Position numbers and translations under genes: made by a program. Below are positions 7,670 to 15,566 of a stretch of 39,955 nucleotides of DNA, piece after piece; position 1 is the first letter of the stretch; each line of letters opens with the position of its first letter. The DNA comes from JBCCJA01 sp039045975 (lineage in GTDB: Bacteria > Planctomycetota > Planctomycetia > Planctomycetales > Planctomycetaceae): positions 1 through 39,955 of the forward strand of contig JBCCJA010000035.1 in the NCBI GenBank assembly GCA_039045975.1, written 5' to 3'. Under the pieces are notes generated by a model, which did no database searches, was not told the DNA's origin, and saw only the letters and a list, made by a program, of their open reading frames with translations.

Positions 7670-9193
7670 ATGACCGGTCGCCTTTTCATTTCTGCCGCAC
7701 TTGCATGCCTTGGGCAGGGCGTCGCGTCCGCCGAGGACCGGCCGAACGTGCTGTGGATCATGCTTGAGGACTGGGGCCCGGAGATGTCGTGCTACGGCAC
7801 GCCGGGGATCGAGACGCCGGTCTGCGACGCGCTAGCCGCGGAGGGGGTGCGCTACATGCGGGCGTTCACGACGTCGCCGGTCTGCTCTACGTCGCGGTCG
7901 GCGATGATGACCGGATTCCACCAGAACACGATCGGGGCCCAGCAGCACCGCACCGCCGCGGCCGACAAACAGCCGCTGCCCGACGGGATCAAATCGATGC
8001 CGGAACTGCTCGCCGAGGCGGGCTATTTCTGTTGCCTGATGAATTACAAAAAGACCGACTGCAACTTCGTGTTCGACGCGAAGACGCACCTGCCGTTCGC
8101 CGACTGGTCGGAGCGGGCCGAGGGCCAACCCTTCTTCGCGCAGGTCACGTTCGGCGGCACGCACCGCAAGTTCAAGCGCGACCCGGTCGACCCGATCGAT
8201 ACCGCCGACGTGGAACTGCCGCCCTATTACACCGACACGGAGTTCAATCGCCGCGACTGGGCCAACGGGCTCGAGCAGATGCAACGCTGCGACCGCGAGA
8301 TCGGCGAACTCTTAAAACGGCTCGACGACGAAGGGCTCGCCGAGGACACGCTCGTGTTCGTGATCGGCGACCACGGCCGCTGTCATATTCGGGGCAAACA
8401 GTTTCTGTATGAGGCGGGCCTGCACATCCCGCTGATCGTCCGCTGGCCGGGGCGGGTGGGGCCGGGCGGGGTGAACGGCGACCTCGTTTCCGCGATCGAT
8501 ATTACGGCGACGATCCTCGACGTCGCGGGAGCCACGCCCGAGGTGTCGCCGCACGGGCGGACGCTGTTCGGCGACGATTACGAGCCGCGTGAATACGTCT
8601 TCGCGGCCCGGGGCCGCATGGGCGACACGTACGACGCGATGCGGTCTGTACGGGGCGACCGCTTCAAGCTGATTCACAACCTCATGCCCGAACGGCCGTG
8701 GCTGCAGCGGAGCGATTATAAATTAAATTCCTATCCGATGCTCGCCGAGATGAGCGTGCTGCACGCCCGCGGAGAACTGAACGCGGACCAATCCCGCTTC
8801 TTCGCGGCGACAAAGCCGGAGTTCGAGCTGTTCGATCTCAGAGCCGATCCGTACGAATTAAATAATCTCGCCGACGATCCTGCATACGAAGAGGTCTTCT
8901 CGCGGCTGGGGGGCGCACTCGCCGAATGGCGGGAACAGATCGGGGACGACGGCGTCTCCGAAGAGTTCCGGGCCGGTGGCGACGCGACGTACCCGTTCTT
9001 GACGGCGGACGAATGGGAAGCCATGCGTGACATCTGGCGGCCGTGGGTGTTCCGGGAGCCGGGCTCCGACGTGCCACATCCGTTCGCCGGCTGGTACTCG
9101 CGACCGGACGAACTCGGGGCTTGGGCGAGGGCAAGGGCGAGGGCGGCGGGGGAGGGCAAAGCCCGCTCGCAAAAAGACGGGGCGCGTCTCTGA
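7670..9193 (+). CDS. Secreted sulfatase with variant CSTSR active-site motif
   Basis: A 507-residue arylsulfatase-superfamily (S1) enzyme predicted to hydrolyse sulfate esters outside the cytoplasm. A signal peptide covers about residues 1-21 (LFISAALACLG...ASA). The catalytic motif is Cys72-Ser-Thr-Ser-Arg76, where the usual C-x-P-x-R has Thr in place of Pro. Cys72 would be matured to formylglycine. The first metal motif is Glu33-Asp34 instead of Asp-Asp. VIGDHGRCHIRGKQF supplies the second Asp/His pair. Both variants occur in heparan-sulfamidase-like sulfatases. The tail (from about residue 480) is Ala/Arg/Gly-rich and encoded by GGGCGAGGGCAAG-like microrepeats. Map follows 51 bases later. 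Confidence 0.9.
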   Translation: MTGRLFISAALACLGQGVASAEDRPNVLWIMLEDWGPEMSCYGTPGIETPVCDALAAEGVRYMRAFTTSPVCSTSRSAMMTGFHQNTIGAQQHRTAAADKQPLPDGIKSMPELLAEAGYFCCLMNYKKTDCNFVFDAKTHLPFADWSERAEGQPFFAQVTFGGTHRKFKRDPVDPIDTADVELPPYYTDTEFNRRDWANGLEQMQRCDREIGELLKRLDDEGLAEDTLVFVIGDHGRCHIRGKQFLYEAGLHIPLIVRWPGRVGPGGVNGDLVSAIDITATILDVAGATPEVSPHGRTLFGDDYEPREYVFAARGRMGDTYDAMRSVRGDRFKLIHNLMPERPWLQRSDYKLNSYPMLAEMSVLHARGELNADQSRFFAATKPEFELFDLRADPYELNNLADDPAYEEVFSRLGGALAEWREQIGDDGVSEEFRAGGDATYPFLTADEWEAMRDIWRPWVFREPGSDVPHPFAGWYSRPDELGAWARARARAAGEGKARSQKDGARL

Positions 9194-9244
9194 GCGGCCC
9201 GGGGCGGACGGTCGCAGATTGCCTCGCCGTCCGCGGACGGCACA

Positions 9245-10066
9245 ATGTCAGCCGCGATGCACACGACGACCGCCCCCGCCCCGGCCCCGCTGTACGACGA
9301 GCTCGAGCTCGACTCGATCCGGCGTGCGTGCGCTTTCAACGGGGAGCTGCTCGACTTCCTGCGGCCGCGGGTCGTGCCGGGGGTTTCGACGGCGGAGATC
9401 GACCGGCTGGCTCATGAATACACGCTCGACCACGGGCATCGGCCGGCGCCGCTGGGTTACAAGCAGTTTCCCGCGGCCGTCTGCACCAGCGTGAACGAGG
9501 TCGTCTGCCACGGCATCCCGAGCGAGGGCCGGGTCCTGCGGGACGGCGACGTGATCAACGTCGACGCGACGACGGTCGTCGACGGCTGGCACGGGGATTC
9601 GTCGGAGATGTTCCTCGTCGGCGACGTCGACGACGCCGGGCGGGCGCTCGTGCAGGCGACGTTCGACGCGATGCACGTCGGCATCCGGGCCGCGAGGCCG
9701 TACGGGACGGCGATCGAGATCGGACGGGCGGTCTATCTGTTCGCGCGGTACCACGGCTACGGCGTCGTGCGCGAATACCAGGGACACGGCGTCGGGGCGG
9801 GGTTTCACGAAGAACCGGGGATTCCGCACTATCCGCATCCGAACGCGGCCCGCGTCGTGCTCAAGCCCGGGATGGTCTTCACCGTCGAGCCGATGCTGAA
9901 CGAGGGCACGTGGAAGACCCGCCGCGACAAGCACGACAAGTGGACGGTCCGCACGAAGGACGGGAAGCGGTCGGCCCAGTTCGAGCACACGATCGCGGTG
10001 ACCGAGGCGGGGATCGAGATATTGACGGAGTCGCCCGACGGACCGCGGGCCGGGTATTTATTTTAA
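9245..10066 (+). CDS. map: Type I methionyl aminopeptidase
   Basis: A 273-residue dimetal enzyme removing the N-terminal methionine from nascent proteins in the cytoplasm. All ligands are visible: Asp107 (INVDATTVVDG), Asp118 (WHGDSSEMF), His181 (YQGHGVG), Glu215 (FTVEPML) and Glu247 (QFEHTIAV), plus the substrate-side His89 (VCHGIP). The N-terminus is about ten residues longer than in E. coli, with an Ala/Pro-rich lead, and a second ATG at 9257 is an alternative start. There is no SecC-type zinc domain. It lies between a sulfatase and obgE on the same strand, with 44 bases to obgE. Confidence 0.95.
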   Translation: MSAAMHTTTAPAPAPLYDELELDSIRRACAFNGELLDFLRPRVVPGVSTAEIDRLAHEYTLDHGHRPAPLGYKQFPAAVCTSVNEVVCHGIPSEGRVLRDGDVINVDATTVVDGWHGDSSEMFLVGDVDDAGRALVQATFDAMHVGIRAARPYGTAIEIGRAVYLFARYHGYGVVREYQGHGVGAGFHEEPGIPHYPHPNAARVVLKPGMVFTVEPMLNEGTWKTRRDKHDKWTVRTKDGKRSAQFEHTIAVTEAGIEILTESPDGPRAGYLF

Positions 10067-10110
10067 TTTCTGCGCTTAATCGGAGCGCGGCCTACCGGCC
10101 ACGGCTAAAC

Positions 10111-11118
10111 ATGTTTGCCGACCGTGTCACTCTTTATTGCAAGGCGGGCGACGGCGGGAACGGGTGCGCGTCGTTCCGGCGTGAGGCGCACGTCCCGCGC
10201 GGCGGGCCCGACGGCGGGGACGGCGGCGACGGCGGGGACATCGTCATCGAAGCGGTCGAGAACCTGACGTCGCTGTACGACCTGGTCGGTCACAAGCATT
10301 GGAACGCCGGCCGCGGTGCGCACGGGATGGGCAAGCTGATGCAGGGCGCGAACGGAGCCGACGCGGTCATCGCCGTCCCGCCGGGCACGCTCATTAAAGA
10401 TGTCGAGCGGGGCCATACGCTCAAAGACCTCGCGTCGCCGGGGGACCGGGTGGTGATCGCGAAGGGCGGCCGCGGGGGCCGGGGGAATAAACACTTCGCG
10501 ACCGCGACGCACCGCGCCCCGCGCGAGTGCGAGCCGGGCGGCGAAGGCGAGAGCCGCCAGGTCCTGCTCGAACTGAAGCTGATCGCCGACGTCGGGCTCG
10601 TCGGACTGCCGAACGCCGGGAAGTCGACGCTGCTGAGCCGGCTGTCGGCGGCCCGGCCGGAGATCGCCGACTACCCGTTCACGACGAAGACGCCGAACCT
10701 CGGCGTGGTCCGCGTCGGGTGGGAGCGGGAGTTCGTGCTCGCCGACATCCCGGGGCTGATCGAGGGGGCCCACGCCGGCGTCGGCCTCGGTCACGAATTC
10801 TTACGGCACGTCGAGCGGACGCGGGTGCTGGTGCACCTCGTCGAGCCGACGCCGGTCGACGGGTCGGACCCGCTGGAAAACTACAAACAGATCCGCGAGG
10901 AACTGCGGCTGTACAACGCGTCGCTCGAAGAACGGCCCGAGATCGTCTGCGTCTCGAAGTGCGAACTGCCCGACGCCGAGCCGCTGGCGGAGCTGTTCGA
11001 GGAAGAGCACGGCTTCCGGCCGCTGCTGATCTCCTCGGCCGTCGGGACGGGGCTGAAAGAGCTGACGGCCGCGATCTTCGAACGGCTCGACGGGGCGGAC
11101 GCCACATCGGTGTCGTAG
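10111..11118 (+). CDS. obgE: GTPase ObgE/CgtA
   Basis: A 335-residue Obg-family GTPase acting in late 50S ribosome assembly and stress control. Residues 1-158 are the glycine-rich Obg fold (FADRVTLYCKAGDGGNGCAS; GGRGGRGNKHF). The G domain has G1 GLPNAGKS at 165-172, the PFTTKTPNLGVV switch, and G3 DIPGLIEGA at 212-220. The G4 position reads Ser-Lys-Cys-Glu (282-285) instead of Asn-Lys-x-Asp, and G5 is ISSAVG. No C-terminal OCT domain is present, as in many short Obg proteins. The start is the ATG at 10111; the longer frame upstream belongs to the map region. The usual partners rplU and rpmA are not adjacent. Confidence 0.95.
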   Translation: MFADRVTLYCKAGDGGNGCASFRREAHVPRGGPDGGDGGDGGDIVIEAVENLTSLYDLVGHKHWNAGRGAHGMGKLMQGANGADAVIAVPPGTLIKDVERGHTLKDLASPGDRVVIAKGGRGGRGNKHFATATHRAPRECEPGGEGESRQVLLELKLIADVGLVGLPNAGKSTLLSRLSAARPEIADYPFTTKTPNLGVVRVGWEREFVLADIPGLIEGAHAGVGLGHEFLRHVERTRVLVHLVEPTPVDGSDPLENYKQIREELRLYNASLEERPEIVCVSKCELPDAEPLAELFEEEHGFRPLLISSAVGTGLKELTAAIFERLDGADATSVS

Positions 11119-11286
11119 TCCGCGACGTGGCCGGCATGTTCGTGCGTCACACCTGGACGATCGCAAGGTTTTCCCCTCAGCGGGGACGATCGGCCCTGCC
11201 CGGAACGCCGATCTGCCGAATGAAGCTGTTCAGTATCGGCACTTCGGCATCACGGTCTGGCCGGTTTGAGAGAAGAGGCGGCGAGA

Positions 11287-11721
11287 ATGCACGACGGCGA
11301 GACAAGTTGCCTGACCGGAAGGCGTGTCGTCGTGATCGACGACAACCCGGACGACTTGGCTTTGATGATCTTTTTCTTACGCCGGGCCGGCGTGACATGC
11401 TCAGAAGCCGTCGACGGCAGGTCCGGCCTCGGGCTTGTTGTCGATCCGCGGGTCGACTCCCCGGCCGACGCCGTGGTCTGTGACCTGGAAATGCCGGGCA
11501 TCGACGGGATCGAGACGACCCGGGCGATCCGCGACGCGGGTTATGACGGGCCCGTGATCGCCGTCAGCGGCAGCGCCAACGAAGCCAAATTCGACGAATG
11601 GCTGAACTCGGGTTGCGACACCTTCCTGGAGAAACCGCTCGACGGGCCGGGCTTCGTGAAGGTCGTCACCGAGGCGGTCGAGCGAGCCGGGCTGCGTCGG
11701 GGAGACCGCGAAGGCGTCTGA
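11287..11721 (+). CDS. Stand-alone response regulator receiver protein
   Basis: A 144-residue CheY-like receiver domain with no output domain. Acidic pocket Asp18-Asp19 (VVVIDDNPDD), phospho-acceptor Asp66 (VVCDLEMPG), Ser94 at the Thr/Ser switch site (IAVSGSA) and Lys116 (FLEKPL) are all in place, so phosphorylation is expected. It probably relays a signal by protein contact in a phosphorelay, chemotaxis or hybrid-kinase pathway; no kinase is encoded nearby. The ATG at 11287 follows an AGAGG-like site. A TTG at 11266 is an alternative start but adds only MREEAAR. It ends 33 bases before the convergent dnaJ-type gene. Confidence 0.9.
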   Translation: MHDGETSCLTGRRVVVIDDNPDDLALMIFFLRRAGVTCSEAVDGRSGLGLVVDPRVDSPADAVVCDLEMPGIDGIETTRAIRDAGYDGPVIAVSGSANEAKFDEWLNSGCDTFLEKPLDGPGFVKVVTEAVERAGLRRGDREGV

Positions 11722-11754
11722 CCGCGAAGGCCGGATGATCGGCCTCGGCCGTCT

Positions 11755-12684
11755 TCAGTCACGGGGCCGGTGCGTCGAGACGGCCGCGAGACGTTCGTAA
11801 AGCTCCCGCTCCTCATCGCCGAGGTCCTTCGGGACGACGATTTTCACGACGACGAACTGGTCGCCGTGGCCGCCGCTTTTGCGGTCGGGCACGCCCTTGC
11901 CGCGGAGCCGCAGCCGCTGGCCGGACGAGGTCCCGGCCGGGATCGTAAGGACGACGTCGCCGTCGGAGAGCGTCGGGACGTCGACCTTCGCGCCGAGGGC
12001 GGCCTCGGCGGGGGAGAGCGGCAAGTCGCAGACGAGGTTGTGGCCCTCACGGCGGAAGACCGGGTGCGGCGCGACGCGGACCGTCAGCAAGAGGTCGCCG
12101 GCGGCCCCGCCGGCGACGCCCGGGGCCCCCTGACCGGCGAGCCGGATCGTCGCGCCGTCGTCGACCCCGGCCGGGATCTTGACCGAGACCGTCTCGGTCC
12201 GGCCGCCGCGGTCGAGGGTCACGTCGTGGCCACCGCCGCGGGCCGCGACGGTGAATGGGACCGTGACGTCGAGCTTCGCGTCGGCCCCCTTGTGGGCCCG
12301 CGGCTGCCGCGACCGCTTCCGCCCCCCGCCGCCGAACCCGCCGAACAGGTCGCCGAGGTCGACCCCGCCGCCGAACAGGTCCTCGAGGTCGACCCCGCCG
12401 CCGGCGAACGGGTTCCCGCCGCCCGGGCCGCGTGACGCGCCGGCCTTCTGGGCCCGGCTGTACTGCTCGTACATCGGCCCGTACTGGTCGAACTGCTTGC
12501 GCTTCTCGGCGTCGCCGACGATCTCGTAGGCGGCCTGCACCGACTTGAACCGCTCCGCGGCGGCGGCGTCGTCGGGGTTGGCGTCGGGGTGATTCTCCTT
12601 CGACAGGCGGCGATACGCCTTCTTGATCTCGTCGGCCGAGGCCGAGCGAGAAACGCCGAGGGTGCGGTAGGGGTCGTCGGGCAT
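11755..12684 (-). CDS. Class B DnaJ/CbpA-type co-chaperone
   Basis: A 309-residue J-domain protein expected to deliver clients to DnaK and stimulate its ATPase. The J domain is at residues 4-70 with the His32-Pro33-Asp34 motif. A Gly/Phe-rich linker follows (about 80-140), containing a duplicated GGGVDLEDLFGGGVDLGDLFGG-type stretch. Then come the two C-terminal beta-barrel substrate domains (VTVPFTVAARGGGHDV; VSVKIPAGVDDGATIRLAGQG; PTLSDGDVVLTIPAGTSSGQ). The CxxCxGxG zinc repeats of classic DnaJ are absent, which makes it CbpA/DnaJ2-like. The start is the ATG at 12682-12684. It is divergent from the GH57 gene. Confidence 0.9.
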   Translation of the reverse strand: MPDDPYRTLGVSRSASADEIKKAYRRLSKENHPDANPDDAAAAERFKSVQAAYEIVGDAEKRKQFDQYGPMYEQYSRAQKAGASRGPGGGNPFAGGGVDLEDLFGGGVDLGDLFGGFGGGGRKRSRQPRAHKGADAKLDVTVPFTVAARGGGHDVTLDRGGRTETVSVKIPAGVDDGATIRLAGQGAPGVAGGAAGDLLLTVRVAPHPVFRREGHNLVCDLPLSPAEAALGAKVDVPTLSDGDVVLTIPAGTSSGQRLRLRGKGVPDRKSGGHGDQFVVVKIVVPKDLGDEERELYERLAAVSTHRPRD

Positions 12685-12768
12685 GCGAAACTGTCGAGAC
12701 GGCAGGCCGGGTAAGTCCCGGCTGACGTGCAAGTTTAAGGCCGCCGTGTGCCAGAGTCGCCGCCGTGA

Positions 12769-12780
12769 CTCCGATCGGAG
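12769..12780. promoter_or_regulatory. Perfect 12-bp palindrome in divergent promoter region
   Basis: CTCCGATCGGAG is a perfect palindrome lying between the divergent dnaJ-type and GH57 genes, 85 bases from one start and 124 from the other. It could be a dimeric regulator site. Only one copy was noticed, so chance is not excluded in GC-rich DNA. Confidence 0.25.
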
Positions 12781-12903
12781 CCGACGCATACCGGGAGTTC
12801 TGCGGTGATTGGGCTGACCTCGCGTCCGCGCGAAGCGTTAGGGTGCCCCGATGCGGCCGACAGGTGATGGCCGTCACAGGATTTGGATCCGCTCACGTCG
12901 CCG

Positions 12904-15087
12904 ATGACCCCAGCCCATCTCGCCTTCGTCTGGCACCAGCACCAGCCGTATTACCCCGACGACGTCAGCGGCGAGGTCCTCATGCCGTGGGTGCGGCTGC
13001 ACGGCACGAAGGACTACTACGGGATGGCGCGGCACATCGAGGAGGTGCCGGAGTTCCGCTGCACGATCAACCTCGTGCCGTCGCTGCTGGTGCAGTTGGA
13101 GGCGTACGTCGACGGGCGGTCCGACCGGCACCTCGACCTCGCGCGGCTGCCGGCCGACGGGCTGTCCGAGGCCGACGCGATCGACATCGTCGATCACTTC
13201 TTCTGGTGCCACGCCGACACGATGGTCCGGCCCCACGCGCGGTATCAGGAGCTGCACGACCTCCGCGGCTTTGGCCGCAGCAGCGGCGAGGACGCCGCCC
13301 GCCGCTTCACCGAACGCGACCTCCGCGACCTGCAGGTCTGGCAGAACCTCACCTGGTTCCACGAACTCGCGTTCGAGCACGATGCGGAACTGGCCGAGTT
13401 CCGCACCAAAGGCCGCCATTGGACCGAAGAGGAAAAGCACTGGCTGCTCGACAAGCAGCGGGAGATCCTCGCGGAGGTCATCCCGCTGCACAAAAAACTG
13501 TCGGACGGCGGGCAGGTCGAGATCACGACGACGCCGTTCTATCACCCGATCCTTCCGCTGCTGTGGGACAAGCACGCGACCCACGAGGCGATGCCGGGCC
13601 ACCCGCTGCCGGAGCACTGCGTGCCCTACGAGGAAGACGCGAAGCGTCACCTGCGGGACGCGGTCGCGTACCACGAGCGGCTGTTCGGCGTGAAACCGAA
13701 GGGCATGTGGCCGTCGGAAGGGTCGGTCTCGCAGGCGGTCCTCGGGCCGATCGCCGACGTCGGGATCGAGTGGATCGCGACCGACGAAGAGATCCTCGCG
13801 GCGTCGACGAACGGGCTCGTCGGCCGGGACGGCAACGGGCACGTGCGGAACGCCTCGATGCTGTTCCGCCCGTGGGTCTGCGGCGACGACGGCAAAGACC
13901 TCGGGATCGTCTTCCGCGAGCACGCCCTTTCCGACGGGATCGGCTTCCACTACCAACGCTCGGAGGCGAACGCGGCGGCCGACGACCTGCTCGGCAAGGT
14001 CGAGGGCATCCGACAGGCCTGCGGCGACTCGGTCCGGCCGCCGCTCGTGCCGATCATCCTCGACGGCGAGAACTGCTGGGAATACTTCGGCGACGGCGGC
14101 GTGGCGTTTTTAAGAACGCTTTACCGCAAGGCGGCCGAGTCGACCCGCGTCGTGCCGACACGGGTCTGTGACTATTTAGAACAGCACCCGCCGACCGACC
14201 GGGTCGACCGACTGTTCGCGGGGTCGTGGATCTCGCACAACTTCGCGATCTGGATCGGCCACGAAGAGGACCGCGTCGGCTGGGACCGCCTGCACGAGAC
14301 GCGGGAATTCCTGGAGGCGGCGAAGGCTTCGGGACATCACGACCCCGAGGCGCTCGCGACGGCGCAGCGAGAACTCGATATCGCGGAGGGCTCCGACTGG
14401 TTCTGGTGGTACGGCGACGACCACAGCTCGCCACAGGACGCGTTATTCGACCAGTTGTTCCGGCGGCATTTGAAGAACGTCTATCTCGTGCTCGGTGCCG
14501 ACCCGCCGGGCGTGCTCGACGTGCCGATCTCGAACGCCGAGGTGCAGCCGACGCACACGCAGCCGACCGGTTTCCTGCCGGTCAAAGTCGACGGCCGGTC
14601 GAGCTACTTCGAATGGGCCGAGGCCGGCACTTACGTCTCCGGCAACGAACGCGGGACGATGACGATCGTCACCGAGGGGCTGATCCGCTCGATCTCGTTC
14701 GGCTTCGACGCGACGCGGTTCCTGTTGCGGCTCGACACGGCGGGTGAGGCCGCCGCCGACCTCGCGACCGCCGACTCGCTCCGCGTCGTCTTCCACGAAC
14801 CGGCCGGCCTGGAGGCCCGCGTCACCGGGCTCGGCAAAGGCGAGCCGAAGCTCAAGCTCACCCGCGACGGCAAGACCGTGACGCGGTCGAAGGCCGAATT
14901 CGCGGCCGGCCCGATCGCGGAACTGGCGATCCCGCGGGCCGAGTTGGGCGTCGTCGACGGCGACTGGATCCGGTTTTACGTCGAAGCGTTGAAGAAAAAA
15001 CAATCACTCGACCGGGCACCACGTGAGGGCTCGATCGAATCGGCCGTGCCCGACGAGGACTTCGAGCTGCGGGAGTGGCAGGCGTGA
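12904..15087 (+). CDS. Glycoside hydrolase family 57 protein
   Basis: A 727-residue cytoplasmic GH57 enzyme (alpha-amylase / 4-alpha-glucanotransferase / branching-type families acting on alpha-glucans). The N-terminus has the family signature FVWHQHQPYYPDD at residues 8-20. The catalytic nucleophile is likely Glu272 (MWPSEGSVS) and the acid/base Asp387 (ILDGENCWEYF). A C-terminal beta-sandwich of about 180 residues follows (YFEWAEAGTYVSGNERGTM, then VTGLGKGEPKLKLTRDG). Exact specificity cannot be read from the sequence. The ATG at 12904 was chosen because homologues begin MTP-H-L-A-F; a TTG at 12883 is an alternative. The stop overlaps the start of the S23 gene (GTGA), and galT originally probably followed directly. 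Confidence 0.9.
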   Translation: MTPAHLAFVWHQHQPYYPDDVSGEVLMPWVRLHGTKDYYGMARHIEEVPEFRCTINLVPSLLVQLEAYVDGRSDRHLDLARLPADGLSEADAIDIVDHFFWCHADTMVRPHARYQELHDLRGFGRSSGEDAARRFTERDLRDLQVWQNLTWFHELAFEHDAELAEFRTKGRHWTEEEKHWLLDKQREILAEVIPLHKKLSDGGQVEITTTPFYHPILPLLWDKHATHEAMPGHPLPEHCVPYEEDAKRHLRDAVAYHERLFGVKPKGMWPSEGSVSQAVLGPIADVGIEWIATDEEILAASTNGLVGRDGNGHVRNASMLFRPWVCGDDGKDLGIVFREHALSDGIGFHYQRSEANAAADDLLGKVEGIRQACGDSVRPPLVPIILDGENCWEYFGDGGVAFLRTLYRKAAESTRVVPTRVCDYLEQHPPTDRVDRLFAGSWISHNFAIWIGHEEDRVGWDRLHETREFLEAAKASGHHDPEALATAQRELDIAEGSDWFWWYGDDHSSPQDALFDQLFRRHLKNVYLVLGADPPGVLDVPISNAEVQPTHTQPTGFLPVKVDGRSSYFEWAEAGTYVSGNERGTMTIVTEGLIRSISFGFDATRFLLRLDTAGEAAADLATADSLRVVFHEPAGLEARVTGLGKGEPKLKLTRDGKTVTRSKAEFAAGPIAELAIPRAELGVVDGDWIRFYVEALKKKQSLDRAPREGSIESAVPDEDFELREWQA

Positions 15088-15500
15088 GTGGGGTGAGCGA
15101 ACAGGGAACGGCGAACAGGGAACAGAGTTCTGTCAGGCGTGCCGTTCGGGACTTCCGGGACTTGATCGCTTGGCAGAAGTCGATGGCCGTGGTCGAGACA
15201 ACGTATCGACTCAGCGCTTCGTTTCCCGATCAAGAACGGTACGGGCTGACTTCTCAGATCCGGCGCGCTGCCGTCAGTATTCCGTCGAATATTGCGGAAG
15301 GGCACGGTCGGGGTCCTGGCAGGGCGTTTGCAAATCATTTGTGGATCGCGAACGGATCGCTGCGGGAAGTTCAGACTCAAATCCTGCTCGCGGCGGGTTT
15401 GGGATATTCGCGAAAAGACGAGGCCGAGAAGCTCGTGACCGATTGCGAAGAGGTCTGTCGTATTCTCGTCGCGCTGCGACGGTCAGTAGATTCGGGCTGA
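15084..15500 (+). CDS. Four-helix-bundle protein, S23/IVS (23S rRNA intervening sequence) family
   Basis: A 138-residue protein of the four-helix-bundle S23 family (TIGR02436). The core runs from about residue 22: RDFRDLIAWQKSMAVVETTYRL, then FPDQERYGLTSQIRRAAVSIPSN and IAEGHGRG, the hallmark motif, then helices with SLREVQTQILLA. These proteins are often encoded inside intervening sequences of 23S rRNA genes; their function is unknown. The chosen GTG at 15084 overlaps the GH57 stop (GTGA) and has GGGAG 8 bases upstream. An ATG at 15183 would remove conserved residues. Residues about 4-14 (VSEQGTANREQ) are encoded by the left inverted repeat. The gene is fully enclosed with its repeats between GH57 and galT. 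Confidence 0.85.
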   Translation: MSGVSEQGTANREQSSVRRAVRDFRDLIAWQKSMAVVETTYRLSASFPDQERYGLTSQIRRAAVSIPSNIAEGHGRGPGRAFANHLWIANGSLREVQTQILLAAGLGYSRKDEAEKLVTDCEEVCRILVALRRSVDSG

Positions 15501-15558
15501 TCAAAATCTGGCCTTCTGTGTCACGACCTGTTCCCTGTTCGCCGTTCCCTGTTCGCTC
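15095..15558. mobile_element. IVS-like element: S23 gene flanked by perfect 31-bp inverted repeats
   Basis: Bases 15095-15125 are an exact reverse complement of 15528-15558 (31 of 31). Each arm consists of two tandem near-identical 14-mers (GCGAACAGGGAACG and GCGAACAGGGAACA). The arms enclose nearly the whole S23 ORF. As RNA they would pair into a 31-bp stem with a loop of about 400 bases, the same plan as 23S rRNA intervening sequences. The element begins 7 bases after the GH57 stop and ends 8 bases before the galT start. No target-site duplication is visible. Confidence 0.75.
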
Positions 15559-15566
15559 CGCACCCA

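Noticed and set aside
15084..15558. Diversity-generating retroelement, because Avd proteins share the S23-like four-helix fold
   Set aside because: No reverse transcriptase and no template/variable repeat pair is seen in the window, and inverted repeats fit an IVS-type element better.
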